64,000 nucleotides of DNA from JAWXBA01 sp048499805 (GTDB lineage: Bacteria; Gemmatimonadota; Gemmatimonadetes; Gemmatimonadales; GWC2-71-9), in NCBI GenBank assembly GCA_048499805.1, contig JASNZF010000004.1, positions 124,001 to 188,000 on the forward strand, written 5' to 3'. The notes under the pieces were generated by a model. That model was not told the origin of the DNA. It ran no database searches and worked only from the letters and a program-made list of their open reading frames with translations. The position numbers were made by a program, and so were the translations under genes. How positions within the stretch are numbered: position 1 is the first letter of the stretch; the number at the start of each line of letters is the position of its first letter. This document shows positions 44,726 through 51,959 of the stretch, one piece after another.

Positions 44726-44736
44726 GAGGTGAGAGG
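44713..44736 (+). repeat. GAGGTRA heptad array forming stop, SD and start
   Basis: GTGAGAGGTAAGAGGTGAGA: TAA at 44723-44725 ends the ATPase gene, and GTG at 44729-44731 starts the permease gene. GAGAGG six bases upstream of that GTG is its only Shine-Dalgarno candidate. Confidence 0.85.
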
Positions 44737-45796
44737 AATACGGGTTGGCGCAGGGCTGACGCTGCTCGTGGCACTTGGCGGCGGCATTGCCGTACTGGCG
44801 CTGGGGCTGTGGGTGGCGGGGTATCCGCCCGGGGCGGCGCTGGCCGCGCTGTGGCAGGGTGCGTTCGGCTCGTGGTATGCCCTGACCTCCGCCACCCTGG
44901 TCCGCTCCGTTCCGTTGATTGTCCTGGGCCTTGGCTTTGCCTTGGCAATGCGCGGGGGCGCGCTCAACATCGGCGCCGAGGGACAGTTCCTGGTCGGCGC
45001 GATCGCGGCGACCTGGGCGGGCGGACTGGTCGGGGGGTGGCCAGCGATGCTGGCGGTGCCGACGGTGCTCGTGGCCGCGATGGTCGCGGGACTCCTCTGG
45101 ATCGTCGTTCCGGTGGTGCTCCGGCTGCGGTTCGGGGTCCTCGAGGTGATCACCACGCTGCTGCTCAACTTCGTGGCGGTGGAACTGGTGAGCTGGATGG
45201 TGTCGGGTCCACTGCAGGAGAGCGCCGGAAACTACCCGCAGAGCAACCCGATCGCCGCGGCGGCGCGGCTGCCGCTCCTGCCCGGGGCGCGGCTCCACCT
45301 GGGATTCCTGATCGGGATCGCGCTGGCGGTGGCGCTCTGGTTCGTGCTGCGGCGGACGCTGTGGGGGTTCCAGCTCCGCGCCGTCGGACTGGGACCGAAG
45401 GCGGCGGCGGTCAGTGGCAGGATCAACACCAACCGGATGCTCGGGACGGCGTTGCTGGTTTCGGGCGCCATCGCCGGGCTCGGCGGCGGAATCGAGATCA
45501 CCGGGGTGACCCGGGCGCTGTTCCAGAACCTCTCCCCCGGCTACGGATTCACGGCGATCGCGGTGGCGCTGCTGGCCCGGCTCCACCCGCTGGGGATCGT
45601 GGCCACCGGGATCCTCTTCGGCGCGCTCGAGGCCGGCGCCGGCTCGATGCAGCGCGAGGCCGGCGTGCCGGCGGTGGCGGTGTACGTGGTGCAGGCGTGG
45701 GTGGTGATGGTGATGGCGGTGGTGGGGGCTGGGGGCTGGGGGCCAGGGGCCAGGGGGGTGGCGGGTCGAGCGCCGGTGTCGGGAGAGGCGCAGTGA
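44729..45796 (+). CDS. Nucleoside-type ABC importer permease 1
   Basis: The GTG at 44729 gives 355 residues with about eight to ten membrane helices. The block GFALAMRGGALNIGAEGQFLVGA is typical of BMP-family (YufP-like) permeases. Further signatures are ITTLLLNFVAVELVSW and GLGPKAAAVSGRINTNRMLG. It pairs with the second permease and the double ATPase to import nucleosides or related compounds. The C-terminal tail (GGWGPGARGVAGRAPVSGEAQ region) is encoded by GGGGCTGGGGG-type repeat DNA. Its start codon is part of a heptad array. Confidence 0.9.
   Translation: MRGIRVGAGLTLLVALGGGIAVLALGLWVAGYPPGAALAALWQGAFGSWYALTSATLVRSVPLIVLGLGFALAMRGGALNIGAEGQFLVGAIAATWAGGLVGGWPAMLAVPTVLVAAMVAGLLWIVVPVVLRLRFGVLEVITTLLLNFVAVELVSWMVSGPLQESAGNYPQSNPIAAAARLPLLPGARLHLGFLIGIALAVALWFVLRRTLWGFQLRAVGLGPKAAAVSGRINTNRMLGTALLVSGAIAGLGGGIEITGVTRALFQNLSPGYGFTAIAVALLARLHPLGIVATGILFGALEAGAGSMQREAGVPAVAVYVVQAWVVMVMAVVGAGGWGPGARGVAGRAPVSGEAQ
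45721..45770 (+). repeat. GGGGGCTGGGGGCCAGGGGC repeat at permease 3' end
   Basis: Tandem G-rich units of the same type as 43990-44022, here at the 3' end of the frame and extending the protein tail. Confidence 0.7.
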
Positions 45797-45875
45797 GACG
45801 GGGTGTCGGGTGTCGGGTGGCGGGTGGTGGCCGCCCCGCTGGCCCGCGGCCCCGCTGCCCCGCGGGTCACCGCTG

Positions 45876-46796
45876 ATGCCCTGGCCCGAGATCCTTGCTG
45901 GCTTCCTGGCCGCGGCGATTGGCGTGGGGACTCCGCTGCTGCTGGCTGCCACCGGCGAGATGATCACCGAGCGAAGCGGTGTGATCAATCTTGGCGTCGA
46001 GGGCGCCATGCTCGCGGGTGCGCTGACCGCCGCGATGGGGTCGGCGGCCGGCGGCCCGTGGGTTGGGGTGCTGACCGGAATCCTCGGCGGGTTGCTCATC
46101 AGCGCGATCTTCGCGGCGGTGAGCATCGGGCTCCGCGCCGACCAGATCATCACCGGGGCGGCCCTAACCCTCCTGGCCACCGGACTCACCGGGATCGTCT
46201 TCCGGCGGGCCTTCGGGGATGAGGGGCCGGGAATCGGGATCCCGACCTTTGAGCAGTGGGACATCGCCGGGCTGTCCGACCTTCCGGTGGTGGGGCAGGC
46301 GCTGTTCGGCCAGACGGTGCTTACCTACCTGGCGGTGGCGCTGGTGGGCCTCTCGTGGTGGGTACTGTTCCGGACCTGGTGGGGACTTTCACTCCGGGCC
46401 TGTGGCGAGGGGGCCGATGCGGCTCGCGCCGCGGGGGTGCCGGTGCGGTGGACGCGGACCGCGGCGACGATGATCGGCGGGGCGCTGGCCGGTCTGGGCG
46501 GGGCGACGCTGGTGCTGGCGCAGGTGGGGACGTTCGCCGAGGAGATGACGGCGGGGCGGGGGTTCATCGCCATCGCGATCGTGGTGCTGGGACGGTGGCG
46601 TCCCGCCGGCGTCCTGGCGGCCTCGCTCCTGTTCGGTGGGGCAACCGCGTTGCAGTTCCTCTTCCAGGCCGCCGGCACCGAGGTTCCCTATCAGTGGTTC
46701 CTGATGCTGCCGTACCTGCTGGCGCTCGGGGCGCTGGCCGGTGCGGCGGGGTGGGGGAGGGCGCGGGCGCCGAAGGAGCTGGGGAAGGGGGGGTAG
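45876..46796 (+). CDS. Nucleoside-type ABC importer permease 2
   Basis: The ATG at 45876 gives 306 residues; the open frame further upstream is repeat-like and not coding. Eight or so membrane helices and the signature LLAATGEMITERSGVINLGV identify the YufQ-like second permease of BMP importers. About 79 bp of G- and C-rich repeat-like DNA (GGGTGTCGGGTGTCGGGTGG and GGCCCCGCTGCCCCGCGGG) separates it from permease 1. Confidence 0.92.
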   Translation: MPWPEILAGFLAAAIGVGTPLLLAATGEMITERSGVINLGVEGAMLAGALTAAMGSAAGGPWVGVLTGILGGLLISAIFAAVSIGLRADQIITGAALTLLATGLTGIVFRRAFGDEGPGIGIPTFEQWDIAGLSDLPVVGQALFGQTVLTYLAVALVGLSWWVLFRTWWGLSLRACGEGADAARAAGVPVRWTRTAATMIGGALAGLGGATLVLAQVGTFAEEMTAGRGFIAIAIVVLGRWRPAGVLAASLLFGGATALQFLFQAAGTEVPYQWFLMLPYLLALGALAGAAGWGRARAPKELGKGG

Positions 46797-46797
46797 C

Positions 46798-46815
46798 AGG
46801 TAAGAGGTAAGAGGA
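46798..46815 (+). repeat. Short GAGGTRA heptad array
   Basis: GGTAAGAGGTAAGAGG immediately after the permease stop; no inverted partner nearby. Confidence 0.8.
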
Positions 46816-46820
46816 AGGAA

Positions 46821-46935
46821 GTGAGCGGGAACCGTAGGGCTCCGTGCCTGACGGAGCTTCGAGAATGGTGAGCGGGAAGTGTGGGGCTCCGTGTCTGACG
46901 GGGCCTCGAGCATGGTGAGCGGGAACTGTGGGGTC
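46821..46935 (+). repeat. 47-bp-period tandem repeat array D
   Basis: Two full 47-bp units (46821-46867 and 46868-46914) and a partial third, each starting GTGAGCGGGAASYGT. Here the middle parts (GGGCTCCGTGCCTGACGGAG) are also alike between units, unlike arrays A-C. Confidence 0.9.
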
Positions 46936-46938
46936 GGG

Positions 46939-46990
46939 GTCCAGCTGGAGCCACTCGAGGCGGGGCACCACCAGGGGTTGCTGGGTGCCC
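46939..46990 (+). pseudogene. Remnant of GNAT acetyltransferase N-terminus
   Basis: Translation gives VQLEPLEAGHHQGLLGA, matching VRLEPLEAGHHGGFLAA of the intact GNAT gene at 47815. It has no start or downstream continuation. It lies just outside the toxin-antitoxin pair, between the 47-bp array and the antitoxin. Confidence 0.7.
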
Positions 46991-47006
46991 ATCGCCATGC
47001 CCAGAC

Positions 47007-47033
47007 TTGACCAACTTGACCAACTTGACCAAC
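47007..47033 (+). repeat. TTGACCAAC x3
   Basis: Three 9-bp direct repeats 30 bp upstream of the antitoxin gene. They could be part of its operator/promoter (TTGACC resembles a -35 box). Confidence 0.8.
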
Positions 47034-47062
47034 CTCATTAGCCTCTCCATCAGGAGGCTCTC

Positions 47063-47326
47063 ATGGCACGCAAGCGGGTAGTCCGCGAGTCGGTGAACAT
47101 CTACGAAGCCAAGACGACGCTGAGCGAGCTGGTGGAACGCGCCGCTACCGGCGAGGAGATCATCATCGCGAAGGCGGGCAAGCCAAAGGCTCGGCTGGTG
47201 CCGCTGGAATCGGCACCGCTCCAGCGCGTGCCCGGTCACGGCAAGGCGCAGTGGACCGTGGCGGATGATTTCGATGCACCGTTGCCCGACGACGTGCTCG
47301 AGCGATTCGAGGGGAAGCGCCGGTGA
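47063..47326 (+). CDS. Phd/YefM-type antitoxin
   Basis: The 87-residue protein has the Phd fold signature VNIYEAKTTLSELVERAATGEEIIIAKAGKPKARLVP. A flexible C-terminus (DFDAPLPDDVLERFEGKRR) would bind the toxin. AGGAGG lies 5 bp before the ATG. It neutralises the PIN toxin encoded next and probably represses the operon through the repeats at 47007. Its stop overlaps the toxin GTG. Confidence 0.93.
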   Translation: MARKRVVRESVNIYEAKTTLSELVERAATGEEIIIAKAGKPKARLVPLESAPLQRVPGHGKAQWTVADDFDAPLPDDVLERFEGKRR

Positions 47327-47694
47327 ACCTCCTGCTCGACACGCACGTGCTGATCTGGTGGGACGCTGGCGACGAGATCACCCCAGCGGCGCTTGAGGCA
47401 ATCCAGGGCGCCCGACAGGTCTTCGTCAGCGCGGCTTCCGCCTGGGAGATCGCGATCAAGACGGAGCTGGGGAAGATCCGATCGACCCGATCCGTCGCGG
47501 AGGCGTGCGAGGCGTCCGGGTTCGAGGAGCTGCCCGTTACCTTTGCGCATGCGGCCGCCCTTCACCGCCTCAAGCGGGTGCACCGGGATCCCTTCGACCG
47601 GCTGCTGGTGGCGCAGGCGCTGGTGGAGGGGCTGACGGTGGTGACGCGAGACCCAGTGTTCGCTCGCTACGGGGTGGAGGTGCGCGAGGTGTAG
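47323..47694 (+). CDS. VapC-type PIN-domain ribonuclease toxin
   Basis: The 123-residue PIN domain has the acidic residues Asp6 (LLLDTHVLIW), Glu42 (SAASAWEIAIK), Asp92 (HRDPFDRLLVAQA) and Asp110 (VVTRDPVF). All active-site positions are present, so the toxin should be functional. It starts with GTG overlapping the antitoxin stop. PIN toxins cut tRNA or rRNA. An 8-bp tandem array begins at the stop codon. Confidence 0.93.
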   Translation: MNLLLDTHVLIWWDAGDEITPAALEAIQGARQVFVSAASAWEIAIKTELGKIRSTRSVAEACEASGFEELPVTFAHAAALHRLKRVHRDPFDRLLVAQALVEGLTVVTRDPVFARYGVEVREV

Positions 47695-47790
47695 GCGGAC
47701 AGGCGGACAGGCGGGCAGGCGGGCAGGCGGGCAGGCGGGCAGGCGGACAGGCGGGCAGGCGGGCAGGCGGGCAGGCGGGCAGGCGGGCAG
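47695..47790 (+). repeat. GCGGGCAG/GCGGACAG octamer array (about 12 copies)
   Basis: About twelve 8-bp units, some with A in place of G at the fifth position, fill the space between the PIN toxin and the GNAT gene. Confidence 0.93.
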
Positions 47791-47814
47791 AACAACTTGG
47801 CGAGCAGGAGAGGA

Positions 47815-48420
47815 ATGATTCAACTCGATCCGGTTGTGCTCGAGGGGCACGGAGTCCGGTTGGAGCCGCTGGAGGCGGGGCACCACGGCGGGTTCCTCGC
47901 GGCGGCCTCGGACGGCAAGCTCTGGGAGTTGCACTACACCTCGGTGCCGGAGCCGGACGGGGTAGCGCGGTACATCGCGGAGGCGCTGGCGGGGCAGGCC
48001 CAGGGGACGATGCTGCCGTGGGCGGTGCGGGAACTCACCACCGGCCGGATCATCGGTTCCACCCGGTACCACGACATTATTGCCAGCGCCGACCGGGTGG
48101 AGATCGGCTACACCTGGTACGCCCGGTCCTGGCAGCGCACCCACGTCAACACCGCCGCCAAGCTGCTGCTCCTGAGGCACGCCTTCGACACTCTGGGCTG
48201 CGGCGTGGTCGGCCTCCGGACCGATATTGCCAACCTGACATCGCAGCGCGCCATTGAGCGGCTGGGCGCCAGGAAGGACGGGGTGATCCGCCACCAGATG
48301 CGGCGCCGGGATGGGACGGTGCGGGATACGGTGATGTACAGTATCCTGAAGAGCGAGTGGGAGGAGGTGAGGGAGGGGTTGGTGGGGAGGGTGGATCTCG
48401 AGAGTCGTGGGCCCAACTGA
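47815..48420 (+). CDS. GNAT-family N-acetyltransferase (RimJ/RimL-like)
   Basis: The ATG at 47815 follows AGGAGAGG and gives 201 residues. The N-terminus VRLEPLEAGHHGGFLAA and core TRYHDIIASADRVEIGYTWY, then NTAAKLLLLRHAFDTLGCG, NLTSQRAIERLGARKDGVIR and RDTVMYSI are typical of GNAT_3-type acetyltransferases. They acetylate small amines or protein N-termini; substrate unknown. It is separated from the toxin-antitoxin pair by an octamer array. A remnant of a second copy lies at 46939. Confidence 0.9.
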   Translation: MIQLDPVVLEGHGVRLEPLEAGHHGGFLAAASDGKLWELHYTSVPEPDGVARYIAEALAGQAQGTMLPWAVRELTTGRIIGSTRYHDIIASADRVEIGYTWYARSWQRTHVNTAAKLLLLRHAFDTLGCGVVGLRTDIANLTSQRAIERLGARKDGVIRHQMRRRDGTVRDTVMYSILKSEWEEVREGLVGRVDLESRGPN

Positions 48421-48450
48421 GCCCAATACAAGGGCAGGAAGAGGTCACCT

Positions 48451-50466
48451 ATGCGCGGTGCAACAGCCGATAGCCAGGGCCAGGCTCACACCGCAGCCTA
48501 CTTTGGTTCCACGATCAAGTCCTTTCTAAGCATGACCCCGGAGGCGGTTCTAGGCTGCCTTGCTAGTGCAAGTCAGTTTGATGTCGAATTGGCTCAGCGT
48601 GACGCATGGACTGAACAGGTTGCTGTATTGCGCGAAGCCTTTGCAGGCCTTGATGGCCACGTTTTTCTGGAGTTTGATATTCCGAGGCTTGGCAGCCGCA
48701 TCGATGCGGTAGCGGTGGTTGGAGCCGGAATTTTTGCGATCGAGTTTAAAGTTGGCGCCGTAAGCTACAGCCGCGAAGACATCAATCAGGCTTGGGATTA
48801 TGCCCTTGATCTAAAGAATTTCCATCGCGCCAGCCACGACGCGCCGATATTTCCCGTTCTCGTGGCAACCGAGGCCTCCCATGCAGACGCGAGTTGGGGA
48901 TCGCCGGCGCCTGATGGCGTCCGACCACCGATGCGCTGCAACAGCACAAACCTTCACAGCGCGATCCACACTGGCCTCTTGCTTGCCAAAGGTGAGTCGC
49001 TGGAAGGCGATGCTTGGGGAAGAGCACCCTACCACCCAACGCCAACAATAATCCAAGCAGCCCAAGCGCTGTATGCCAACCATTCAGTCGACGCAATCTC
49101 GAGGAATGACGCCAAGGCGCGAAACCTTAGCATCACCTCCAGGCGAGTCGAGGACGTAATCGATAAAGCCCGTGACAATGCTGAAAAGGCTATCGTGTTT
49201 GTAACCGGCGTCCCAGGTGCCGGCAAGACACTCGTTGGCCTGAATATCGCAACCCGTCGGCGGGACGAAAGAAGTGCCACGCATGCCGTCTTCCTCTCCG
49301 GCAACAAGCCACTGGTGGATGTGTTGCGCGAGGCTCTGATCCGAGATGAAGTGAGCCGAAACGTCCGACAGGGGAAGAGGGTACGCAAGGGCCAAATCGC
49401 GCAGAAGGTGAAGCCGTTCATCCAACTTGTGCACCACTTTCGTGATGACGGCATTCGAGATGAATCAGCACCACCGCATGACCATGTTGTCATCTTCGAC
49501 GAGGCTCAGCGAGCATGGGACCGAGCCAAGACTTCCGATTTCATGAAGCGGCGAAAGGGGCGACCGGGGTTTGAGCAGTCCGAACCGGACTTTCTGTTGT
49601 CGTATATGGACCGTCACCCAGACTGGGCCGTGGTCGTCTGCCTCGTCGGGGGAGGTCAAGAGATCCACACTGGGGAGGCCGGTATCGCAGAATGGCTGGA
49701 CGCCATTCGCGAGCACTTTCCCCACTGGAAGGTGTTCGCTTCTCCAATTCTAGCTGATTCCGAATACGCTGCACTGGCGGCCCTGGGCGCACTTGAACGC
49801 ACGGGAATGGTGCAAAGAGACGCGGGGTTGCACCTCGCGGTCTCCCTGCGGTCCTTTCGAGCTGAGCGAGTCTCCGGATTCGTAAAGGCCGCACTCGACC
49901 GCGAGCTTGATGATGCGCGAGAACACTTGACGGCTCTGGCTGCTCGATATCCAATCGTACTCACCCGCGACCTCAACGCAGCCAAGCGGTGGGTGAGGAG
50001 CCACTCGCGTGGCTCCGAGCGATTTGGCCTTGTGGCTTCATCTCAGGCGCAACGCCTCAAGCCGCATGCCATAGACGTCCGGGTGAACGTCAACCCCGTT
50101 CATTGGTTCTTGAACGATTCATCTGATACGAGGTCCTCATACTATTTGGAGGACGCTGCAACAGAGTTCCAGGTCCAGGGACTCGAGCTCGATTGGGTGT
50201 GCATGACTTGGGACGCGGACCTGAGACATACCGGGCGGGGGTGGGCGTTTCACTCGTTCCGAGGGGACAAGTGGACTCAGATTCGAAAGGACGACAGACA
50301 GCGATACCTTCTCAATGCCTATCGTGTGCTCCTCACAAGGGCCCGGCAAGGGATGGTGGTGTTCGTCCCACACGGCGATCTCGATGATCCGACCCGGCTT
50401 CCGGCGTTTTACGACGGCACCTACGACTACCTTACCAGGCTTGGAATTGTCACACTTTCCGGCTGA
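48451..50466 (+). CDS. Nuclease-like domain fused to DUF2075 P-loop ATPase/helicase
   Basis: The 671-residue protein has an N-terminal domain with a PD-(D/E)XK-like pattern: RIDAVAVVGAGIFAIEFKVG (about 83-102; Asp, then ExK). The DUF2075 helicase-like ATPase follows, with Walker A GVPGAGKT (about 252-259), Walker B VVIFDEAQRAWD (about 346) and C-terminal LLTRARQGMVVFVP (superfamily 1 motif VI-like). ATG preceded by GGAAGAGG. Codon use is more AT-rich than in neighbouring genes, a sign of transfer. A role in defence or DNA processing is likely by family and context but not proven. Confidence 0.82.
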   Translation: MRGATADSQGQAHTAAYFGSTIKSFLSMTPEAVLGCLASASQFDVELAQRDAWTEQVAVLREAFAGLDGHVFLEFDIPRLGSRIDAVAVVGAGIFAIEFKVGAVSYSREDINQAWDYALDLKNFHRASHDAPIFPVLVATEASHADASWGSPAPDGVRPPMRCNSTNLHSAIHTGLLLAKGESLEGDAWGRAPYHPTPTIIQAAQALYANHSVDAISRNDAKARNLSITSRRVEDVIDKARDNAEKAIVFVTGVPGAGKTLVGLNIATRRRDERSATHAVFLSGNKPLVDVLREALIRDEVSRNVRQGKRVRKGQIAQKVKPFIQLVHHFRDDGIRDESAPPHDHVVIFDEAQRAWDRAKTSDFMKRRKGRPGFEQSEPDFLLSYMDRHPDWAVVVCLVGGGQEIHTGEAGIAEWLDAIREHFPHWKVFASPILADSEYAALAALGALERTGMVQRDAGLHLAVSLRSFRAERVSGFVKAALDRELDDAREHLTALAARYPIVLTRDLNAAKRWVRSHSRGSERFGLVASSQAQRLKPHAIDVRVNVNPVHWFLNDSSDTRSSYYLEDAATEFQVQGLELDWVCMTWDADLRHTGRGWAFHSFRGDKWTQIRKDDRQRYLLNAYRVLLTRARQGMVVFVPHGDLDDPTRLPAFYDGTYDYLTRLGIVTLSG

Positions 50467-50494
50467 TGGAGTCAGACCATCTGAGGTCCCGATA

Positions 50495-50896
50495 ATGCGC
50501 GACGAAGAATGCCACACCCTCCTCTCCTACCTCTACCGCGACGCCTCCAACTACAAGGCGCACGGCGCCATTCTGCTCTCCGGTGAGGCCACCCCCGACC
50601 TGCATCGCCGGCTGCGCGAGAGCCTGATTGACGGCGAGTACTTCATTCCCGAGAAGGTCGGCGTTCCGTCGGTGAGAGAGAAGCTCTACGAGTACTCGGA
50701 GGGACACCCGACGGCCGACGACCACCTCCTCCACGAACTGATTGACCTGCGCCCCGCCACCCGCCAGGAGATTGTCAGCATGACGCCGGTGGCCGAGGTG
50801 GAGGAGTTCGTGATGCGGTTCGAAGGGAAGAAGCGGGACGGGACGGGGTGGTGGACCGATATCGGCTACGGCCTGCTGGACCTGCTCGGCTCGTAG
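50495..50896 (+). CDS. Small protein of unknown function, partner of the DUF2075 gene
   Basis: The ATG at 50495 (MRDEECHTLLSYLYRDASNY) gives 133 residues, 28 bp after the nuclease-helicase gene. It is acidic and helical, with a WWTDIGYGLLDLLGS C-terminus. No catalytic motif or membrane segment is seen. Co-orientation and close spacing suggest it is expressed with the upstream gene. Its GC content is back to the chromosome level. I do not recognise the family. Confidence 0.7.
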   Translation: MRDEECHTLLSYLYRDASNYKAHGAILLSGEATPDLHRRLRESLIDGEYFIPEKVGVPSVREKLYEYSEGHPTADDHLLHELIDLRPATRQEIVSMTPVAEVEEFVMRFEGKKRDGTGWWTDIGYGLLDLLGS

Positions 50897-50995
50897 GCAC
50901 CGAGCTGGTGCAGGCAGGATCCCTCGCCTGCGGCTCGGGATGACACCCCGTGGGCGGCAGGGATCCCGCTTCCCCGAGAGGTGCAGGCCGGACCC
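50897..50995. repeat. Palindromic REP-like spacer
   Basis: GGATCCCTCGCCTGCGGCTC GGGATGAC and an imperfect second copy (GGGATCCCGCTTCCCC) form a short palindromic block between convergent genes. Confidence 0.5.
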
Positions 50996-51271
50996 CTACC
51001 CCTTTCGCCTCTTCGCCGGATATGGCCGCTTCAGCTCCTCGCGAACCACCCGCCTGACCACGCTTTCAAGGGGTTCGGCTTCCTGGGCCATGACCTGCCG
51101 CAGCGCCCGGTTCATCAGAGTCTGGTAGCTCCCGCCGCCGGCCGCGTGCACCTTGGCGCGGAACCAATCGAGCACATCGTCGTCAATGCGAATGGTGATC
51201 CGGGTCTTGCCCATGACCACCGGCAGCACCGGACCGCGCCGCCCCTGCGAGAAATCGTACTCCTTACGCAT
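50996..51271 (-). CDS. brnA: BrnA-type antitoxin
   Basis: The ATG at 51271 gives 91 residues. The central ribbon-helix-helix region (TRITIRIDDDVLDWFRAKVH ... SYQTLMNRALRQVM) is typical of BrnA. The ATG lies within the 3' end of the upstream brnT frame (overlap), as in known brnTA operons. It should bind the operon promoter and the BrnT toxin. The pair faces the DUF2075 module convergently. Confidence 0.88.
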   Translation of the reverse strand: MRKEYDFSQGRRGPVLPVVMGKTRITIRIDDDVLDWFRAKVHAAGGGSYQTLMNRALRQVMAQEAEPLESVVRRVVREELKRPYPAKRRKG

Positions 51272-51545
51272 CAAGCCCCTCCTCGTACTGGCGCCGCTCG
51301 CGGGGAGTGGCGAGCCGCGATCAAATGATCCGAATCCAGTCCCGTCGCCAGGTCCAGACGACCACCACCGCGCGGCCCAGGTGATCGCTGCCGATGGTGA
51401 CCCAGCGTTCCTCGTTGCCCCGAAGGTCTGGCCGAGTGCAGGCACCGGGATCCTCCAGGACCCCTGCCGGGTCGGCGAAATCGACGCCGTGCTTGCGGAG
51501 ATTCCCCGCCGCCTTGGCGGGGTCCCATTCGAAAGCCACAGGCAA
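51264..51545 (-). pseudogene. brnT: BrnT-type toxin with premature TGA
   Basis: The frame from ATG 51545 starts MPVAFEWDPAKAAGNLRKHGV, the BrnT signature. At 51323-51321 a TGA interrupts RII*SRLATPRERRQYEEG. Family members have RIISAR followed by an xATxxER segment here, so a Ser codon (TCA to TGA) was probably lost. The frame continues to TAA at 51264, overlapping brnA. The truncated 74-residue product lacks the conserved C-terminal Arg/Glu/Tyr region and may be inactive or attenuated. A sequencing error is the alternative. Confidence 0.78.
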
Positions 51546-51671
51546 TCATATGTACGTTTGTGCAGACACACAAGGACGCGCGGGTGCGGGTCTTCCTGAG
51601 AGTTGCCACGGCGACCTACGAAACGGTCCTTCGGTTCGCCCGTCGGATGAGCGGGCCTGGACGGCGCGCCC

Positions 51672-51959
51672 CTACCCCATCTCCGCCACCGGAAACCCCA
51701 TCACCAGCGCCGCCTGCCGCAGCCGCTCGTCATAGGTGGCGAAGTCCACCGTGAACCCCTCACGGCGGAGCCAGTCCGCAGAGGCAAGGTGGAGGGCGTC
51801 GAGGGTGCGGAGCGGCACGGGGAACGGGTGCCGCGCACGCTCCAGCACCTCCGGTGACAGGTCCAGGGTCAGTGGCACCCCGATCAGTTCGGCTGCACGG
51901 ACCAGGCGCAGGTCCGAGCGCTCCTCACGGTGCAGCCGGGAATACACCTCGTATGGTAG
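51672..51959 (-). pseudogene. 5'-truncated VapC-type PIN toxin
   Basis: The frame (PYEVYSRLHREERSDLRLVR ... RTLDALHLASADWLRREGF ... ATYDERLRQAALVMGFP) matches the C-terminal two-thirds of a VapC PIN domain. It includes the third acidic residue in LDALHLA and the fourth in TYDERL. The N-terminal strand with the first Asp is missing: a TAG lies at 51962-51960 and no antitoxin gene is seen upstream. It is the remnant of a second PIN toxin locus. Confidence 0.75.

Noticed and set aside
43739..46264. An 841-residue minus-strand frame across the importer genes.
   Set aside because: Antisense shadow; Pro/Arg/His-rich and includes translated repeat DNA.
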